From NCBI RefSeq assembly GCF_000382425.1, contig NZ_KB908297.1, positions 95,532-159,531 on the forward strand: DNA of 64,000 bases, given 5' to 3'. Numbering within the stretch: position 1 is the stretch's first letter; each line of letters starts with the position of its first letter. The notes beneath the pieces were generated by a model. That model was not told where the DNA came from, ran no database searches, and saw only the letters and a list, made by a program, of their open reading frames with translations. Shown here one piece after another: positions 44,377 to 53,788 of this stretch. The DNA comes from Empedobacter brevis NBRC 14943 = ATCC 43319 (lineage in GTDB: Bacteria; Bacteroidota; Bacteroidia; Flavobacteriales; Weeksellaceae). The position numbers and the translations under genes were made by a program.

Positions 44377-44787
44377 ATGTCGCAAAATAAAGCCATTTTG
44401 TTACTAGGAACAAACTTAGGAAACAAAAAAAACAATTTAGAAATTGCTAAAACCCTTATAAACAAAGAGGTTGGAGAAATAAAAAAAGAGTCAAATATTT
44501 TAGAAAATGAGGCGGAAGGTTTTACAACAAATCATTTATTTTTGAATCAGAAAATTGAAATTACTACTCTATTTTCTCCATTTGAACTTTTAAAAAAAAT
44601 AAAAGAAATCGAAGAAAAAATGGGAAGAACATATTTTCAACCAAAAGAAAATGAAAAATATGTGGATCGGCTAATAGATATTGATATATTATTTTACAAT
44701 AATCTTTTCATTCATTGTTCCCGATTGAGAATCCCACACCCTCAAAACTATTCAAGAGATTTTATCAAAAGTTTATCTTTTTTTTAA
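44377..44787 (+). CDS. folK: 2-amino-4-hydroxy-6-hydroxymethyldihydropteridine pyrophosphokinase
   Basis: 136 residues. HPPK transfers pyrophosphate from ATP to 6-hydroxymethyl-dihydropterin in folate synthesis. Motifs are AILLLGTNLGNKKNNL at the start, ELLKKIKEIEEKMGR, the metal and ATP site RLIDIDILFY, and LRIPHPQNYSRDF. The family is about 130-160 residues. I chose the ATG at 44377; a further upstream frame extension overlaps sppA and has no family similarity. No other folate gene is nearby. Confidence 0.92.
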   Translation: MSQNKAILLLGTNLGNKKNNLEIAKTLINKEVGEIKKESNILENEAEGFTTNHLFLNQKIEITTLFSPFELLKKIKEIEEKMGRTYFQPKENEKYVDRLIDIDILFYNNLFIHCSRLRIPHPQNYSRDFIKSLSFF

Positions 44788-44807
44788 GATATTAATTATT
44801 AAATCAT

Positions 44808-44815
44808 TAGTTTTG
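44808..44815 (+). promoter_or_regulatory. -7 box upstream of the OmpA-family gene
   Basis: TAGTTTTG, 54 bases before the ATG, implies a leader of roughly 48 bases. The -33 TTG is absent at the normal distance. Confidence 0.38.
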
Positions 44816-44869
44816 TAAAATATATTAGCAACGCTTTATATATTATTAGTTATAAAATAATTCTAACCT

Positions 44870-46270
44870 ATGAAAAAACTTTTATCTTTATTAATCTTGG
44901 GTTCGGTAGTCTGTGTGTCTGCCCAAACCAAGTACGATGAAAAACCGTTCAACAACAGTAAAAAAGAATTTAACGATTGGTCTGTTTCAGTTTTTGCAGG
45001 AGCAAATGCTTTACAAAACACTGATTTAGTTTCTTGGATGGGGGGAGGATACTTCACTCCGGGATACGATTTTCAGCTACAAGTAAATAAGCAGATTACT
45101 CATGCTTTTGGCTTAAGTTTACAATACCAATTAGGACAAACGAGACAAAAAGGTACCATATATGATAATACTCCATGGGGCAATGCTTTTCAAGGTAAAG
45201 CTCATGGTATAACTAAATACAATGGTATATCTGTTTTAGCCGATGTTAATGCTTCTAATTTATTGAGAAGAGTAGATAACAAAACCGAATTTAAATGGGC
45301 TATGCATTTGTATGGAGGATTTGGTATTTTAGGATACAAAGCCTATAGACAACATTTCTACGGCTCTGGAAACGGTTACGGTTTAGTTACTGATCAAAAA
45401 CTCGCAGACAAATCAGTATATTCTCAAGTAGGAGCTGGATTACGATACAAAGTCAATGATAAATTTGATTTAGAATTGCGAGCGATGTACGTAATGTCTG
45501 GAGATGAAGAATTTGATGGTTCTGGAAAACCTGAAATTGGTTATTGGACCGCTGCTGATGTAGAAGAAGGGCGTGACGATAATATGATTACTTTTTCTCT
45601 AGGATTACATTATAAAATAGGAAAACATAAAGATGCTTTACAATGGGTATCTCCTTTAGGTTATCAAGCTCCGATCGTTCCTACTCCTTTCGAATGTATT
45701 GACGAAGACAGAGACGGTGTATGTGACCAATGGGATAAATGCCTTGGAACACCAGAAGGTATTCGCGTAGACGGATCTGGTTGTTCTTTAGACTCTGATG
45801 GTGACGGAATTCCGGACAGTGAAGATAAATGCCCTACAATTCCTGGCCCACCAACAAATGGAGGTTGTCCTGAAAAAGTTGTAAGAATATCTGGAGACGA
45901 AGTTGCAACTACAATTAATGCTTACTTAGAAGGTATCGAATTTGACTACGATTCTGATCGTATTAGAGAGCAATCGTATGAAAAATTAAATCATGCGGCA
46001 GAAGTATTATTAGCAAATCCTGACTTTAAATTTATGGTTGAAGGTCATACAGATGCTGCTGGAGGTGTTGATTATAACCAAAAATTATCTGAAAGACGTG
46101 CTGCTTCTGTTGTTCGTTATCTAGCAAATAAAGGGGTAGATACAACAAAATTATCTTCAGTAGGAAGAGGTAAATCTGATTTGAAATGGGCAGAATGTAA
46201 TCCTGTTACAAATTGTCCGGCATGGAAAAATTTAGAAAACAGACGAGTTGTCTTCAAAGAAATTAAATAA
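44870..46270 (+). CDS. OmpA-family outer membrane protein with thrombospondin-3 repeats
   Basis: 466 residues with a signal peptide ending at VSAQ. The N-terminal beta-barrel covers about residues 30-255. Calcium-binding TSP3-type repeats follow at about 280-330 (DEDRDGVCDQWDKC and DSDGDGIPDSEDKCP). The C-terminal OmpA peptidoglycan-binding domain (about 345-466) holds FMVEGHTDAAG and YNQKLSERRAASVVRYL, with the Asp and Arg that bind diaminopimelate. It links the outer membrane to the wall and is usually abundant in Flavobacteriia. Monocistronic with a strong terminator. Confidence 0.94.
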   Translation: MKKLLSLLILGSVVCVSAQTKYDEKPFNNSKKEFNDWSVSVFAGANALQNTDLVSWMGGGYFTPGYDFQLQVNKQITHAFGLSLQYQLGQTRQKGTIYDNTPWGNAFQGKAHGITKYNGISVLADVNASNLLRRVDNKTEFKWAMHLYGGFGILGYKAYRQHFYGSGNGYGLVTDQKLADKSVYSQVGAGLRYKVNDKFDLELRAMYVMSGDEEFDGSGKPEIGYWTAADVEEGRDDNMITFSLGLHYKIGKHKDALQWVSPLGYQAPIVPTPFECIDEDRDGVCDQWDKCLGTPEGIRVDGSGCSLDSDGDGIPDSEDKCPTIPGPPTNGGCPEKVVRISGDEVATTINAYLEGIEFDYDSDRIREQSYEKLNHAAEVLLANPDFKFMVEGHTDAAGGVDYNQKLSERRAASVVRYLANKGVDTTKLSSVGRGKSDLKWAECNPVTNCPAWKNLENRRVVFKEIK

Positions 46271-46287
46271 ATATTCCATATTAAATA

Positions 46288-46319
46288 AAAAAAGGTCCGT
46301 TTAAAACGGACCTTTTTTT
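46288..46319. terminator. bidirectional hairpin terminator
   Basis: Stem GGTCCGT/ACGGACC (46294-46300 with 46306-46312), loop TTAAA, flanked by A and T tracts on both sides. It lies between the convergent OmpA gene and the DnaQ/UvrC-like gene. Confidence 0.9.
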
Positions 46320-46329
46320 ATTTAATTTT

Positions 46330-47703
46330 TTATAATTCATCTAATACGATAATTTGATTAGGATTAGATGAAACTTTGTAAAGGAAATATTTTAGCATAT
46401 TTTTTATTTCATCTGTTTCTTGAATCGGAATTAAAATATTATGAATCTTTTCTAATGATTTTATTTGATGATGAAATTCATAATAACCATATCCTTTAAA
46501 CTCTCCTTTTTCAACTAAATAAAAAGATTTCTCTGTCCCTTTTCTACCTTTATCAAGTATTAAGAAAGTATCGGATGGATATTCAGTTGTTAGAATAAAA
46601 TCTTCAATTCTTTTATTATAAACATCTCTTGACTCCTCTTTTATACAGGCTCCATTACATTTATTCACTTTGTATTGAAAACAAGAGTCATCAGACTTGA
46701 CACCTGCATTTACCTGTTTGCATAAATTATAATCATTAACTATTTTTTCTAGAACCTCCTTTGCGCGTTCTTTTGTTTTGAATTTCAAAACAGGTTGCAC
46801 TTTCCTAACTTTTCCAATTTCTAACCTTGAATAACCTCTTTTAGATGCTAAAAGATATAATCCGAAAGGATAGACTTTATTCTCAACCAATTTTGTATTA
46901 TACATAGGTTGATTGTTTAAAACTTCACTATTCTCTTTTATCGCTGAAAGAAATCCACTTCCGGTCTCTTCATACTTTATAGAGCGTGTATACCGCTTAA
47001 GCTTATTAGCCTTTAATGTTTTAGAAGTGAAAATTTGATTGACAGATCCCGCAATATTATTGCTTCTACTAATATAAATTAATTGCTTTTTGCTATTATA
47101 TAAATAAAAGACACCTATTGAGTTAGGTAGACCTTCTAAAAGTTTTTGATATTTTGAATGTGCTTTTTTAGGTTGATTTAACCCTGTTTTTTTTATGATA
47201 ATTTTTTGGGAATCTTTATCTATAAGCATCTTAAATAATGCCACTGTTGCACGAGCATCACCAGAAGCTCTATGACGATCCGTCACAACAATTCCCAAAG
47301 ATTGACATAGTTTTCCTAAAGAATAAGAAGGCAATCCCGGAATTAGTTTTTCACTATATTCAAAAGTATCTATCCACTCTTTCTGAAAATTATAACCAAG
47401 TCGGTTAAACTCTTGTTTCAACATCCGATAATCAAACATGACATTGTGCCCAACCAAAATACAATCATCAGTAATCTCTACTATTCGTTTGGCTACTTCA
47501 TGAAATTTCGGCGCTGTAAGCACCATTTTATCTGTAATATGAGTCAACCTTTGCACATATTGATCGATCTTTTTTTCCGGATTAACCAATGATATAAATT
47601 GATCTATAATCTCTTTCCCATCATACTTATACACAGCAACCTCTATGATTGACTCTTCTCCTACTTTACCGCCAGTCGCTTCAATATCTAAAATCGCGTA
47701 CAC
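46330..47703 (-). CDS. DnaQ-type 3'-5' exonuclease fused to a UvrC-like GIY-YIG/Cys region
   Basis: 457 residues. The DEDDh exonuclease lies at residues 1-165: D6 and E8 in ILDIEATG, D91 in HNVMFD, H144 and D149 in HRASGDA. Residues 190-270 are GIY-YIG-like but altered: GVF at 197-199 for GIY, YIS at 210-212 for YIG, no clear catalytic Arg, while E257 and the PMYN end persist. Then come four Cys (C328, C341, C349, C353) spaced x12, x7, x3, very close to the Fe-S cysteines of UvrC. It is probably a DNA-repair nuclease. GTG start at 47703. It lies 4 bases after the HerA-like gene. Confidence 0.87.
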   Translation of the reverse strand: MYAILDIEATGGKVGEESIIEVAVYKYDGKEIIDQFISLVNPEKKIDQYVQRLTHITDKMVLTAPKFHEVAKRIVEITDDCILVGHNVMFDYRMLKQEFNRLGYNFQKEWIDTFEYSEKLIPGLPSYSLGKLCQSLGIVVTDRHRASGDARATVALFKMLIDKDSQKIIIKKTGLNQPKKAHSKYQKLLEGLPNSIGVFYLYNSKKQLIYISRSNNIAGSVNQIFTSKTLKANKLKRYTRSIKYEETGSGFLSAIKENSEVLNNQPMYNTKLVENKVYPFGLYLLASKRGYSRLEIGKVRKVQPVLKFKTKERAKEVLEKIVNDYNLCKQVNAGVKSDDSCFQYKVNKCNGACIKEESRDVYNKRIEDFILTTEYPSDTFLILDKGRKGTEKSFYLVEKGEFKGYGYYEFHHQIKSLEKIHNILIPIQETDEIKNMLKYFLYKVSSNPNQIIVLDEL

Positions 47704-47707
47704 TTGC

Positions 47708-49237
47708 TTATTTTTTTCCTTTTAAAAAATTAGTTAATATCTTCATTCCCAGATCAATCAATTTCCGTGTAGCAGTACGACTTACATCTCTTACCATCGG
47801 ATTATCAGTCCAATCTTTTTCTTTCGGAATTCTTTTTGTTGGGGCTGTTTTAGTAGTAGGTTTTTCGTTTTCTTTCTGTTGCTCTAATTTCTGAGACAAT
47901 ATTTCATTTGCAGATTGTCTATTTACTTCTGTCGCATATTTATTGACCAAATCTGAATTTGAAACGATGCTATTAATTTCATCAGATGTCAATACATCCA
48001 TTCTCGAGTTAGGTGCTCTCATATACGTATAAGCCAAAGGAGTTGGGATACCTTTCTCATCTAAAGCAGTCACAAATGCCTCTCCAATACCTAACTGAGT
48101 AATAACCTCATTTGCTTTATAATAAGTTGTTGTCGGATAATTTTCAATCGCTTTTGTAATTTCTTTACGGTCTTTTGCGGTAAAACCTCTTAAAGCATGT
48201 TGAACCTTCAACCCTAATTGACTCAAGACAGCATCAGGAACATCACCGGGAACTTGAGTGACAAAATATAAACCTACTCCCTTTGAACGAATTAATTTCA
48301 CCATTGTCTCGATTTGATTTAATAAAGCTTTGGTTGCTTCTTTAAAAATCAAATGAGCCTCATCAATAAAAATAACTAATTTGGGTCTGTCGGAATCTCC
48401 AGATTCCGGAAACTGGGAATAAATTTTATTTAATAAACTCAACATAAAAGTTGAAAACAGGTTCGGCTGATTCTGAATATCAATCAACCGAATGATATTA
48501 ACAATTCCTTTCCCATCTTTTGTTTTCAACAAATCTTGTACATCAAAACTTGGCTCTCCAAAAAATTTAGCAGCACCTTGTTGTTCCAACGCAACAATTT
48601 TACGTAAAATAGCTCCCAATGAAGCCGGAGCAATTGTTCCATAATTGGAATTTAATTCCAACTTTCCTTCATCAGAATCTGTTACATATTGTAAAACACG
48701 TCGAATATCTTCTAAATCAATTAATGGCAAATTCCGGTCTTCACAATATTTGAATATAATCGAGATAATACTTTCTTGTGTTTCATTCAGCTCTAAAATT
48801 TTACTGAACAAGATTGGACCAAAATCACTTACAGTCGCACGTAATCTTGCTCCGGGCTCGTCAGAAATTGATAATAATTCTACTGGTGAAGCCTGAGGTT
48901 CAAATGGCAAATTCAACGAGTCCATTCTCTCCTGTGCATTTTTATCAGCCACATTTGCAGCTGCACCGATTCCAGACAAATCTCCTTTGATATCCATCAA
49001 CAATGTTGGAACTCCTTTTAAAGAAAGTTGTTCTGCTATAATCTGCAAAGATTTTGTTTTACCCGTTCCTGTTGCTCCGCCTATTAAACCATGACGATTC
49101 ATTGTTTTAAGAGCTACCGAAATCTCGGTTTCTTCCACAATTTCTCCATCTAACTTCGCTTTTCCTAAAACTATTTTATCATTTTTATAGGAATAACGAC
49201 TTTGCATTTCTTGAATAAAACTCTCTTTCTGGTTCAT
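47708..49237 (-). CDS. HerA-like ATPase (DUF853 family)
   Basis: 509 residues. This P-loop ATPase of the HerA/FtsK superfamily probably translocates DNA as a hexamer. Walker A is GGATGTGKTKS (K60), Walker B is LVIFIDEAHLIF, and VTQVPGDVPDAVLSQLG is the sensor-type segment of the family. The C-terminus is a Lys/Glu/Thr-rich linker with a short basic end (LTNFLKGKK). YjgR/DUF853 proteins are widespread but their cellular role is unsettled. The downstream nuclease fusion starts 4 bases away, a layout like HerA-nuclease pairs; the functional link is inference. Confidence 0.88.
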   Translation of the reverse strand: MNQKESFIQEMQSRYSYKNDKIVLGKAKLDGEIVEETEISVALKTMNRHGLIGGATGTGKTKSLQIIAEQLSLKGVPTLLMDIKGDLSGIGAAANVADKNAQERMDSLNLPFEPQASPVELLSISDEPGARLRATVSDFGPILFSKILELNETQESIISIIFKYCEDRNLPLIDLEDIRRVLQYVTDSDEGKLELNSNYGTIAPASLGAILRKIVALEQQGAAKFFGEPSFDVQDLLKTKDGKGIVNIIRLIDIQNQPNLFSTFMLSLLNKIYSQFPESGDSDRPKLVIFIDEAHLIFKEATKALLNQIETMVKLIRSKGVGLYFVTQVPGDVPDAVLSQLGLKVQHALRGFTAKDRKEITKAIENYPTTTYYKANEVITQLGIGEAFVTALDEKGIPTPLAYTYMRAPNSRMDVLTSDEINSIVSNSDLVNKYATEVNRQSANEILSQKLEQQKENEKPTTKTAPTKRIPKEKDWTDNPMVRDVSRTATRKLIDLGMKILTNFLKGKK

Positions 49238-49270
49238 TTTGATTGATTATGGAATAAATATAGGAAAAAA

Positions 49271-50311
49271 TTATTCTGAAAATTTATATTTTACAACGAC
49301 AGGATAATGATCTGAGAATTTTTTTCGAATCACACGGGCCTCTATCGTTTCAAATTCTTTAGAATGAAACAAATAATCAATTCGAATTGGAAACTTAAAT
49401 CCATGAAAAGTAGTTGCATCTCCTTTTCCTACCTGAATAAATGAATCATGTAAATAACTTTTCAACTTCTCATATTCATACGAAACAGGTGTCGAATTTA
49501 GATCAGTACCCAAAATAACAGGATGACGTGAAGATGTAATATACGGAATAATTGCTTCTAACTGCTTTTGGTGTTTTTGCATTCCTTTTACCAATTTCAA
49601 TTCTACTTTTCTACTGGAAACTTCAGCCTTTTGAGAATTGTCTGATTGTATAATGTCTTTCACCATCTCTTTATCGATATACATCGGTTCCAGGTAAACA
49701 TTGATAACACGAATGGTATCTGTTCCCAAGTCTATATCTGCATATGCCGCTAATCCATTTAAATCATCATTATTATCCGGTGTTATTTTTTTTGTTTGAA
49801 TAATTGGGTATTTGCTGTATATTGTCAACAACCCATAAAACTCTGAATAATAATCTTTAAACTCCTTATTCTTTAAACTTTTTTGCTGCCCTTGATATGC
49901 TTCCTGAAGCAACATTATATCGGCCTTATTCTTTATCAAAAGTTCTTTTGTTCCTTCTTCTTTAAATCCGTGAGTATTATACGTCAAAACAGATAAATCA
50001 GCTTTCTTATCTTTCACCTTATTGAACTGTACAATTGGATAAGAAAGATAAATTGGGTAAAACAAACCAGCCGAAAGTACTAAAACCAGTAAAAAATGTC
50101 TCCAGCTAACTACTAACCAATACAACAAAAATAACGCGCCAGATGCAAATAAAATAGGAAAGCCAATTGAAATAAAATTGAAATAAGGGATCTCTGTTGG
50201 TGTAAAAACTTTATTTAAATACACACAGTAAGCCACCAACAAAAAAACAATATTAATTGTTAGTACTAAACGATTGAAATAATTTAGTTTGAACTTACTG
50301 ATTATACTCAT
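49271..50311 (-). CDS. endonuclease/exonuclease/phosphatase (EEP) family membrane protein
   Basis: 346 residues. Three N-terminal transmembrane helices (about 14-32, 40-60 and 66-90) precede an EEP domain at about 105-346. Catalytic residues are visible as the Asn in LTYNTHGF, the Glu in MLLQEAYQG, D and N in ILGTDLNSTP and the Asp-His of FSDHYPVVV. The membrane anchor would place the domain on one side of the inner membrane; substrates could be nucleic acid, phosphoinositide-like lipid or other phosphodiesters. It is 5 bases after the rhomboid gene, so it is in the same operon. Confidence 0.87.
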   Translation of the reverse strand: MSIISKFKLNYFNRLVLTINIVFLLVAYCVYLNKVFTPTEIPYFNFISIGFPILFASGALFLLYWLVVSWRHFLLVLVLSAGLFYPIYLSYPIVQFNKVKDKKADLSVLTYNTHGFKEEGTKELLIKNKADIMLLQEAYQGQQKSLKNKEFKDYYSEFYGLLTIYSKYPIIQTKKITPDNNDDLNGLAAYADIDLGTDTIRVINVYLEPMYIDKEMVKDIIQSDNSQKAEVSSRKVELKLVKGMQKHQKQLEAIIPYITSSRHPVILGTDLNSTPVSYEYEKLKSYLHDSFIQVGKGDATTFHGFKFPIRIDYLFHSKEFETIEARVIRKKFSDHYPVVVKYKFSE

Positions 50312-50316
50312 TTTTA

Positions 50317-51204
50317 TTATCTACCTTCTCTGAATAGAAAGTCTTTTTCTTCTTTTGACAAACTCTCGTAACCTGAACGAGAAATTTTATCTAAAATTAC
50401 ATCTATTTTTTTCTGCTTTTCAACTTTCTGATGATTAAAATCGTAATCATCTTTCGGAACATTCGTTCGAGATGAAGCTGAAGAAGAATTTTTATGTGTT
50501 TTGAAAGTCGTCTTTTCTTTCTTTTTAAACAACTCTTCTATCCGTGTAATAAAGTTACCTAAAAAATCATTGCCTTTTTCAAATTGTTTCATGTAAAGAT
50601 ACCCAAAAATAGCTCCACCCAAATGTGAAATACTTCCTCCGGCATTTTGATTTACAATAATGTTATACACATCAAATGCAATAAATACATACCCTACATA
50701 AAGTAAAGGAAATGAAGTTGGAATAAGCAATAAACGAACAGGCATTTTAGGATTGTAAGAAATCATTGCAAAAAAAACAGCATAAATCGCCGCTGAAGCT
50801 CCAACCAATAAATGTGAGTAATTAAAGATATTCTGAAAAACTAAAAAGAAAATTCCTCCTGTAATTCCTCCAAAAATATAGAATGTCACTAAATTTCTAT
50901 TCTGAAACTGTTGTAAAAATAGTTGCCCAACAAAGTACAACAGTACCATATTCATGATTAAATGAAAAAGATTTCCGTGTAACCAAGAATACGTTAGGAT
51001 TTGCCAAGGTTTTACAATCAAATCATCAAAAGAAGACAATGCAAATAAATCTGTTGTTATGATGATTGAATTTGCTACCGTACGAGAAATAAAATCAATA
51101 ATCAACAAGGTGAAAAATACAACAACCTGAATATAAATTAACTTTGTAGCACTGTTCCCTGATGAAAATTTTAATTTTAAATCGTCTAAGATATTATTTC
51201 CCAT
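50317..51204 (-). CDS. rhomboid family intramembrane serine protease, with long C-terminal tail
   Basis: 295 residues. It has six transmembrane helices and a catalytic dyad with Ser in LLVGASAAIYAVFF and His in SISHLGGAIFGYLYM. The GxSx motif has Ala instead of Gly after Ser. A charged cytoplasmic tail of about 80 residues (KKKEKTTFK, Ser-rich, then a helical EKDFLFREGR end) follows. It cleaves membrane-embedded substrates near their ends. It is 3 bases after the second rhomboid gene. Confidence 0.9.
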   Translation of the reverse strand: MGNNILDDLKLKFSSGNSATKLIYIQVVVFFTLLIIDFISRTVANSIIITTDLFALSSFDDLIVKPWQILTYSWLHGNLFHLIMNMVLLYFVGQLFLQQFQNRNLVTFYIFGGITGGIFFLVFQNIFNYSHLLVGASAAIYAVFFAMISYNPKMPVRLLLIPTSFPLLYVGYVFIAFDVYNIIVNQNAGGSISHLGGAIFGYLYMKQFEKGNDFLGNFITRIEELFKKKEKTTFKTHKNSSSASSRTNVPKDDYDFNHQKVEKQKKIDVILDKISRSGYESLSKEEKDFLFREGR

Positions 51205-51207
51205 TTT

Positions 51208-51948
51208 CTAATTCCATCTATATAAATTCTTTTTCCACTTTCTTGCCAGCAAGAAACCGATTAATCCTCCTCCTAAATGCGCAAAATGGGCTATATTCCC
51301 AATATTTTTGTATCCCATATAAAACTCAATCAACACCATAATTGGTATAAAATATTTCGCTTTAATAGGAACAGGAAAAAAGATTAACATTAATTTTTCG
51401 TCCGGATACAAAACCGCAAAAGCCAGTAACAACCCATAAATTGCTCCGGAAGCTCCTACCATCGGAGTAACATAATAATCTAAAATATCGGACGCTGCCT
51501 GATTACTTTGTATAACTGAGTTTGTATGATAGCCTCCTTGTAGATTTAATTTAGCTGCTTCATAAATTTGTCCCAATCCTATTCCTTGCGATTGAATGGT
51601 TTCTTTAAATTGTTCAATCTGAAAATAGTTTACAGAATTAAATAATGTAAAGCCTCCCAATCCTGCTAATAAATATAAAATTAGAAATTTCTTTGGTCCA
51701 AAAGTTTGTTCAACTACAGAACCAAACATCCACAACGCAAACATATTAAACAAAATATGTGTAAAATCGGCATGCATAAACATATGCGTCAAAATTTGCC
51801 AAAATTTAAAATTTGGAGATTCCGGGTAAAAAGCACCTAAAATAACTCTCAAATCGATTCCTTTTGTACTAAAAACAAAAGTTGCTAAAAAGAATAAACC
51901 ATTGATAATAAGTAAATTCTTTGTAATCGGTGGTATAGATTGTCTCAT
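51208..51948 (-). CDS. rhomboid family intramembrane serine protease
   Basis: 246 residues with about six helices. Catalytic Ser is in PMVGASGAIYGLLLAF (canonical GASG) and His in NIAHFAHLGGGLIGFLLA. The N-terminal block ILTHMFMHADFTHILFNM is the conserved L1 loop. It lacks the long tail of its tandem partner. A moderately long insert (about 120-155, containing YEAAKLNLQGG) sits between helices. It is 4 bases after mutL; tandem rhomboid genes next to mutL are a recurrent Flavobacteriia arrangement as I recall. Confidence 0.92.
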   Translation of the reverse strand: MRQSIPPITKNLLIINGLFFLATFVFSTKGIDLRVILGAFYPESPNFKFWQILTHMFMHADFTHILFNMFALWMFGSVVEQTFGPKKFLILYLLAGLGGFTLFNSVNYFQIEQFKETIQSQGIGLGQIYEAAKLNLQGGYHTNSVIQSNQAASDILDYYVTPMVGASGAIYGLLLAFAVLYPDEKLMLIFFPVPIKAKYFIPIMVLIEFYMGYKNIGNIAHFAHLGGGLIGFLLARKWKKNLYRWN

Positions 51949-51952
51949 CGGT

Positions 51953-53737
51953 TTACTGTAATGTTTTTTTAATATCAGCTGTATTCATTTGCACAAAAAT
52001 TGGTCGTCCGTAAGGTGTATAATTCGGATTTGGTAATTTTAGCAATTCTTCTACCAACGTCTGCATTTGTTCAGGTTTTAATGAAATCCCCTTTTTAACA
52101 GCCGCATTCTTAGCCAAAATTTTCGCAAAAGTATTTTCTAATTCGATTGATTCCTGGTACTCTAATTCTTCAATAAAATCCATAATAACCGACACAACAT
52201 CCTCTTGTTGTACATCCACAGGAATGGCATTGATTTGAATGGTTTCTTCATCCAATGAAATGTCAAATCCAAAACTTAATAATTGATGTTCAACATTGAT
52301 TAATTTCTGACGATCATTTGATGAGAGTTCCAATTCTATCGGAAAAAGCATCTGCTGCACCAAAGCATTTCCATTGTTAGAATGAATAAATTTTTCGAAT
52401 AATATTTTTTGATGTGCTCTGTGCTGATCGATAATTAATAATTCGCCTCGGTATTCTACAATTAAATATTGATTCATCCATTGAATCACGTCAAAACTAT
52501 CTTGAAAATCTTCAGATTCAAATAATTGATGTGCATGATTATTTTCAATTTCTAATTCGACTGCATCTTTATAAAAATCCATATTCGCCCGAATATCAGA
52601 TGGCTTTGGTGTTCTTATTTGTTGATGTTCAAAAGGATTAAAACTAGAATCCACCGTAATTTCAGGTACCTTAATCTCTGTATCTTCAGTAGCTGAGGGA
52701 ATAAATGCCCAGTTTGGATCTTGTTCAAAATCTAAAGAAGGAATGACATTAAATTGTCCCAAAGCATGCTTTACTGCAGCTCTAAGAATGGTAAAAATCA
52801 AAGCTTCATCTTCAAACTTAATTTCAGTTTTGGTAGGATGAATATTAATATCAATTTTTGAAGGATCTATTTCCAGGTACAGAAAATAAGAAGGACTGTA
52901 ACCTGCAGGCAGTAAACTTTCAAAAGCATCTACAATCGCATTGTGTAAATATCCGCTTCGAATGAAGCGATGATTAACAAAGAAAAATTGTTCTCCACGC
53001 GATTTTTTTGCTGCATCAGGTTTCCCTACAAACCCTTTCACTTTTACAATTTCTGTATCCTCCTCAACCGAAATAATTTGTGAGTTTAATTTTTTTCCAA
53101 AAATCTGTGCAATTCGTTGCTTCAGATTCCCTGCTTTTAAATGATAAACTTCGGCATCATTGTGATGTAAAAAGAAGCTAATATTCTCATGTGCCATCGA
53201 AACCCGCTGAAATTCATCCTGAATATGACGAAACTCAACTTGATTTGATTTCAAGAAATTACGACGGGCCGGAACATTGTAAAAAAGATTTTTGACTGAA
53301 ATGGATGTTCCAACAGGGCAAACTACCGGATCTTGATTGCGAACTTCTCCGCCTTCGATGATCAGTTGTGATCCTACCTCGTCCTCTTCTCTACGTGTTT
53401 TAGTTTCAACCTGAGCTACTGCAGCAATTGATGCTAAAGCCTCTCCACGAAAACCTTTTGTATGAATAGCGTAAATATCTTCAGTTGTTCTGATTTTGGA
53501 AGTCGCATGTCGTTCGAAAGCCATTCGAACATCAGTAACACTCATTCCCGAACCATTATCAATCACTTGAACCAGACTTCTCCCTGCATCTTTTACAATT
53601 ATTTGAACAGAAGTTGCTCCAGAATCTACTGCGTTTTCAATCAATTCTTTTATCACCGACGCTGGTCGCTGTACAACTTCCCCCGCGGCAATTTGATTCG
53701 CTACATGATCTGGCAGTAATTGAATAATATCGTTCAT
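51953..53737 (-). CDS. mutL: DNA mismatch repair protein MutL
   Basis: 594 residues. The N-terminal GHKL ATPase has motif I ELIENAVDSGA, motif II QVIDNGSGM and motif III TKGFRGEALASIAAVA. It continues into a transducer domain with SLINIHPTKTEIKF-like VDINIHPTKTEIKF. The C-terminal dimerisation region has QWMNQYLIVEYRGELLIIDQHRAHQKILFE; the QHRAHQ sequence lacks the DQHAxxER-type endonuclease metal motif in its full form, so nicking activity is uncertain. It partners MutS, encoded at 5709. It is first in a run of five to six genes. Confidence 0.93.
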   Translation of the reverse strand: MNDIIQLLPDHVANQIAAGEVVQRPASVIKELIENAVDSGATSVQIIVKDAGRSLVQVIDNGSGMSVTDVRMAFERHATSKIRTTEDIYAIHTKGFRGEALASIAAVAQVETKTRREEDEVGSQLIIEGGEVRNQDPVVCPVGTSISVKNLFYNVPARRNFLKSNQVEFRHIQDEFQRVSMAHENISFFLHHNDAEVYHLKAGNLKQRIAQIFGKKLNSQIISVEEDTEIVKVKGFVGKPDAAKKSRGEQFFFVNHRFIRSGYLHNAIVDAFESLLPAGYSPSYFLYLEIDPSKIDINIHPTKTEIKFEDEALIFTILRAAVKHALGQFNVIPSLDFEQDPNWAFIPSATEDTEIKVPEITVDSSFNPFEHQQIRTPKPSDIRANMDFYKDAVELEIENNHAHQLFESEDFQDSFDVIQWMNQYLIVEYRGELLIIDQHRAHQKILFEKFIHSNNGNALVQQMLFPIELELSSNDRQKLINVEHQLLSFGFDISLDEETIQINAIPVDVQQEDVVSVIMDFIEELEYQESIELENTFAKILAKNAAVKKGISLKPEQMQTLVEELLKLPNPNYTPYGRPIFVQMNTADIKKTLQ

Positions 53738-53788
53738 TTTTTCGTTTAAATTGATTTAATTTTTGATTATTTTTTTAATCAAACTTTA

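Noticed and set aside
45710..45870. Repeated Asp-rich coding units resembling a DNA repeat array
   Set aside because: They are thrombospondin-3 calcium repeats in the OmpA-family protein, not a nucleotide repeat.
46330..49237. A known HerA-based defence system (HerA with SIR2 or DUF4297)
   Set aside because: Neither SIR2 nor DUF4297 features are present, and the HerA protein is of the widespread DUF853 type. Kept only as a repair or defence hypothesis.
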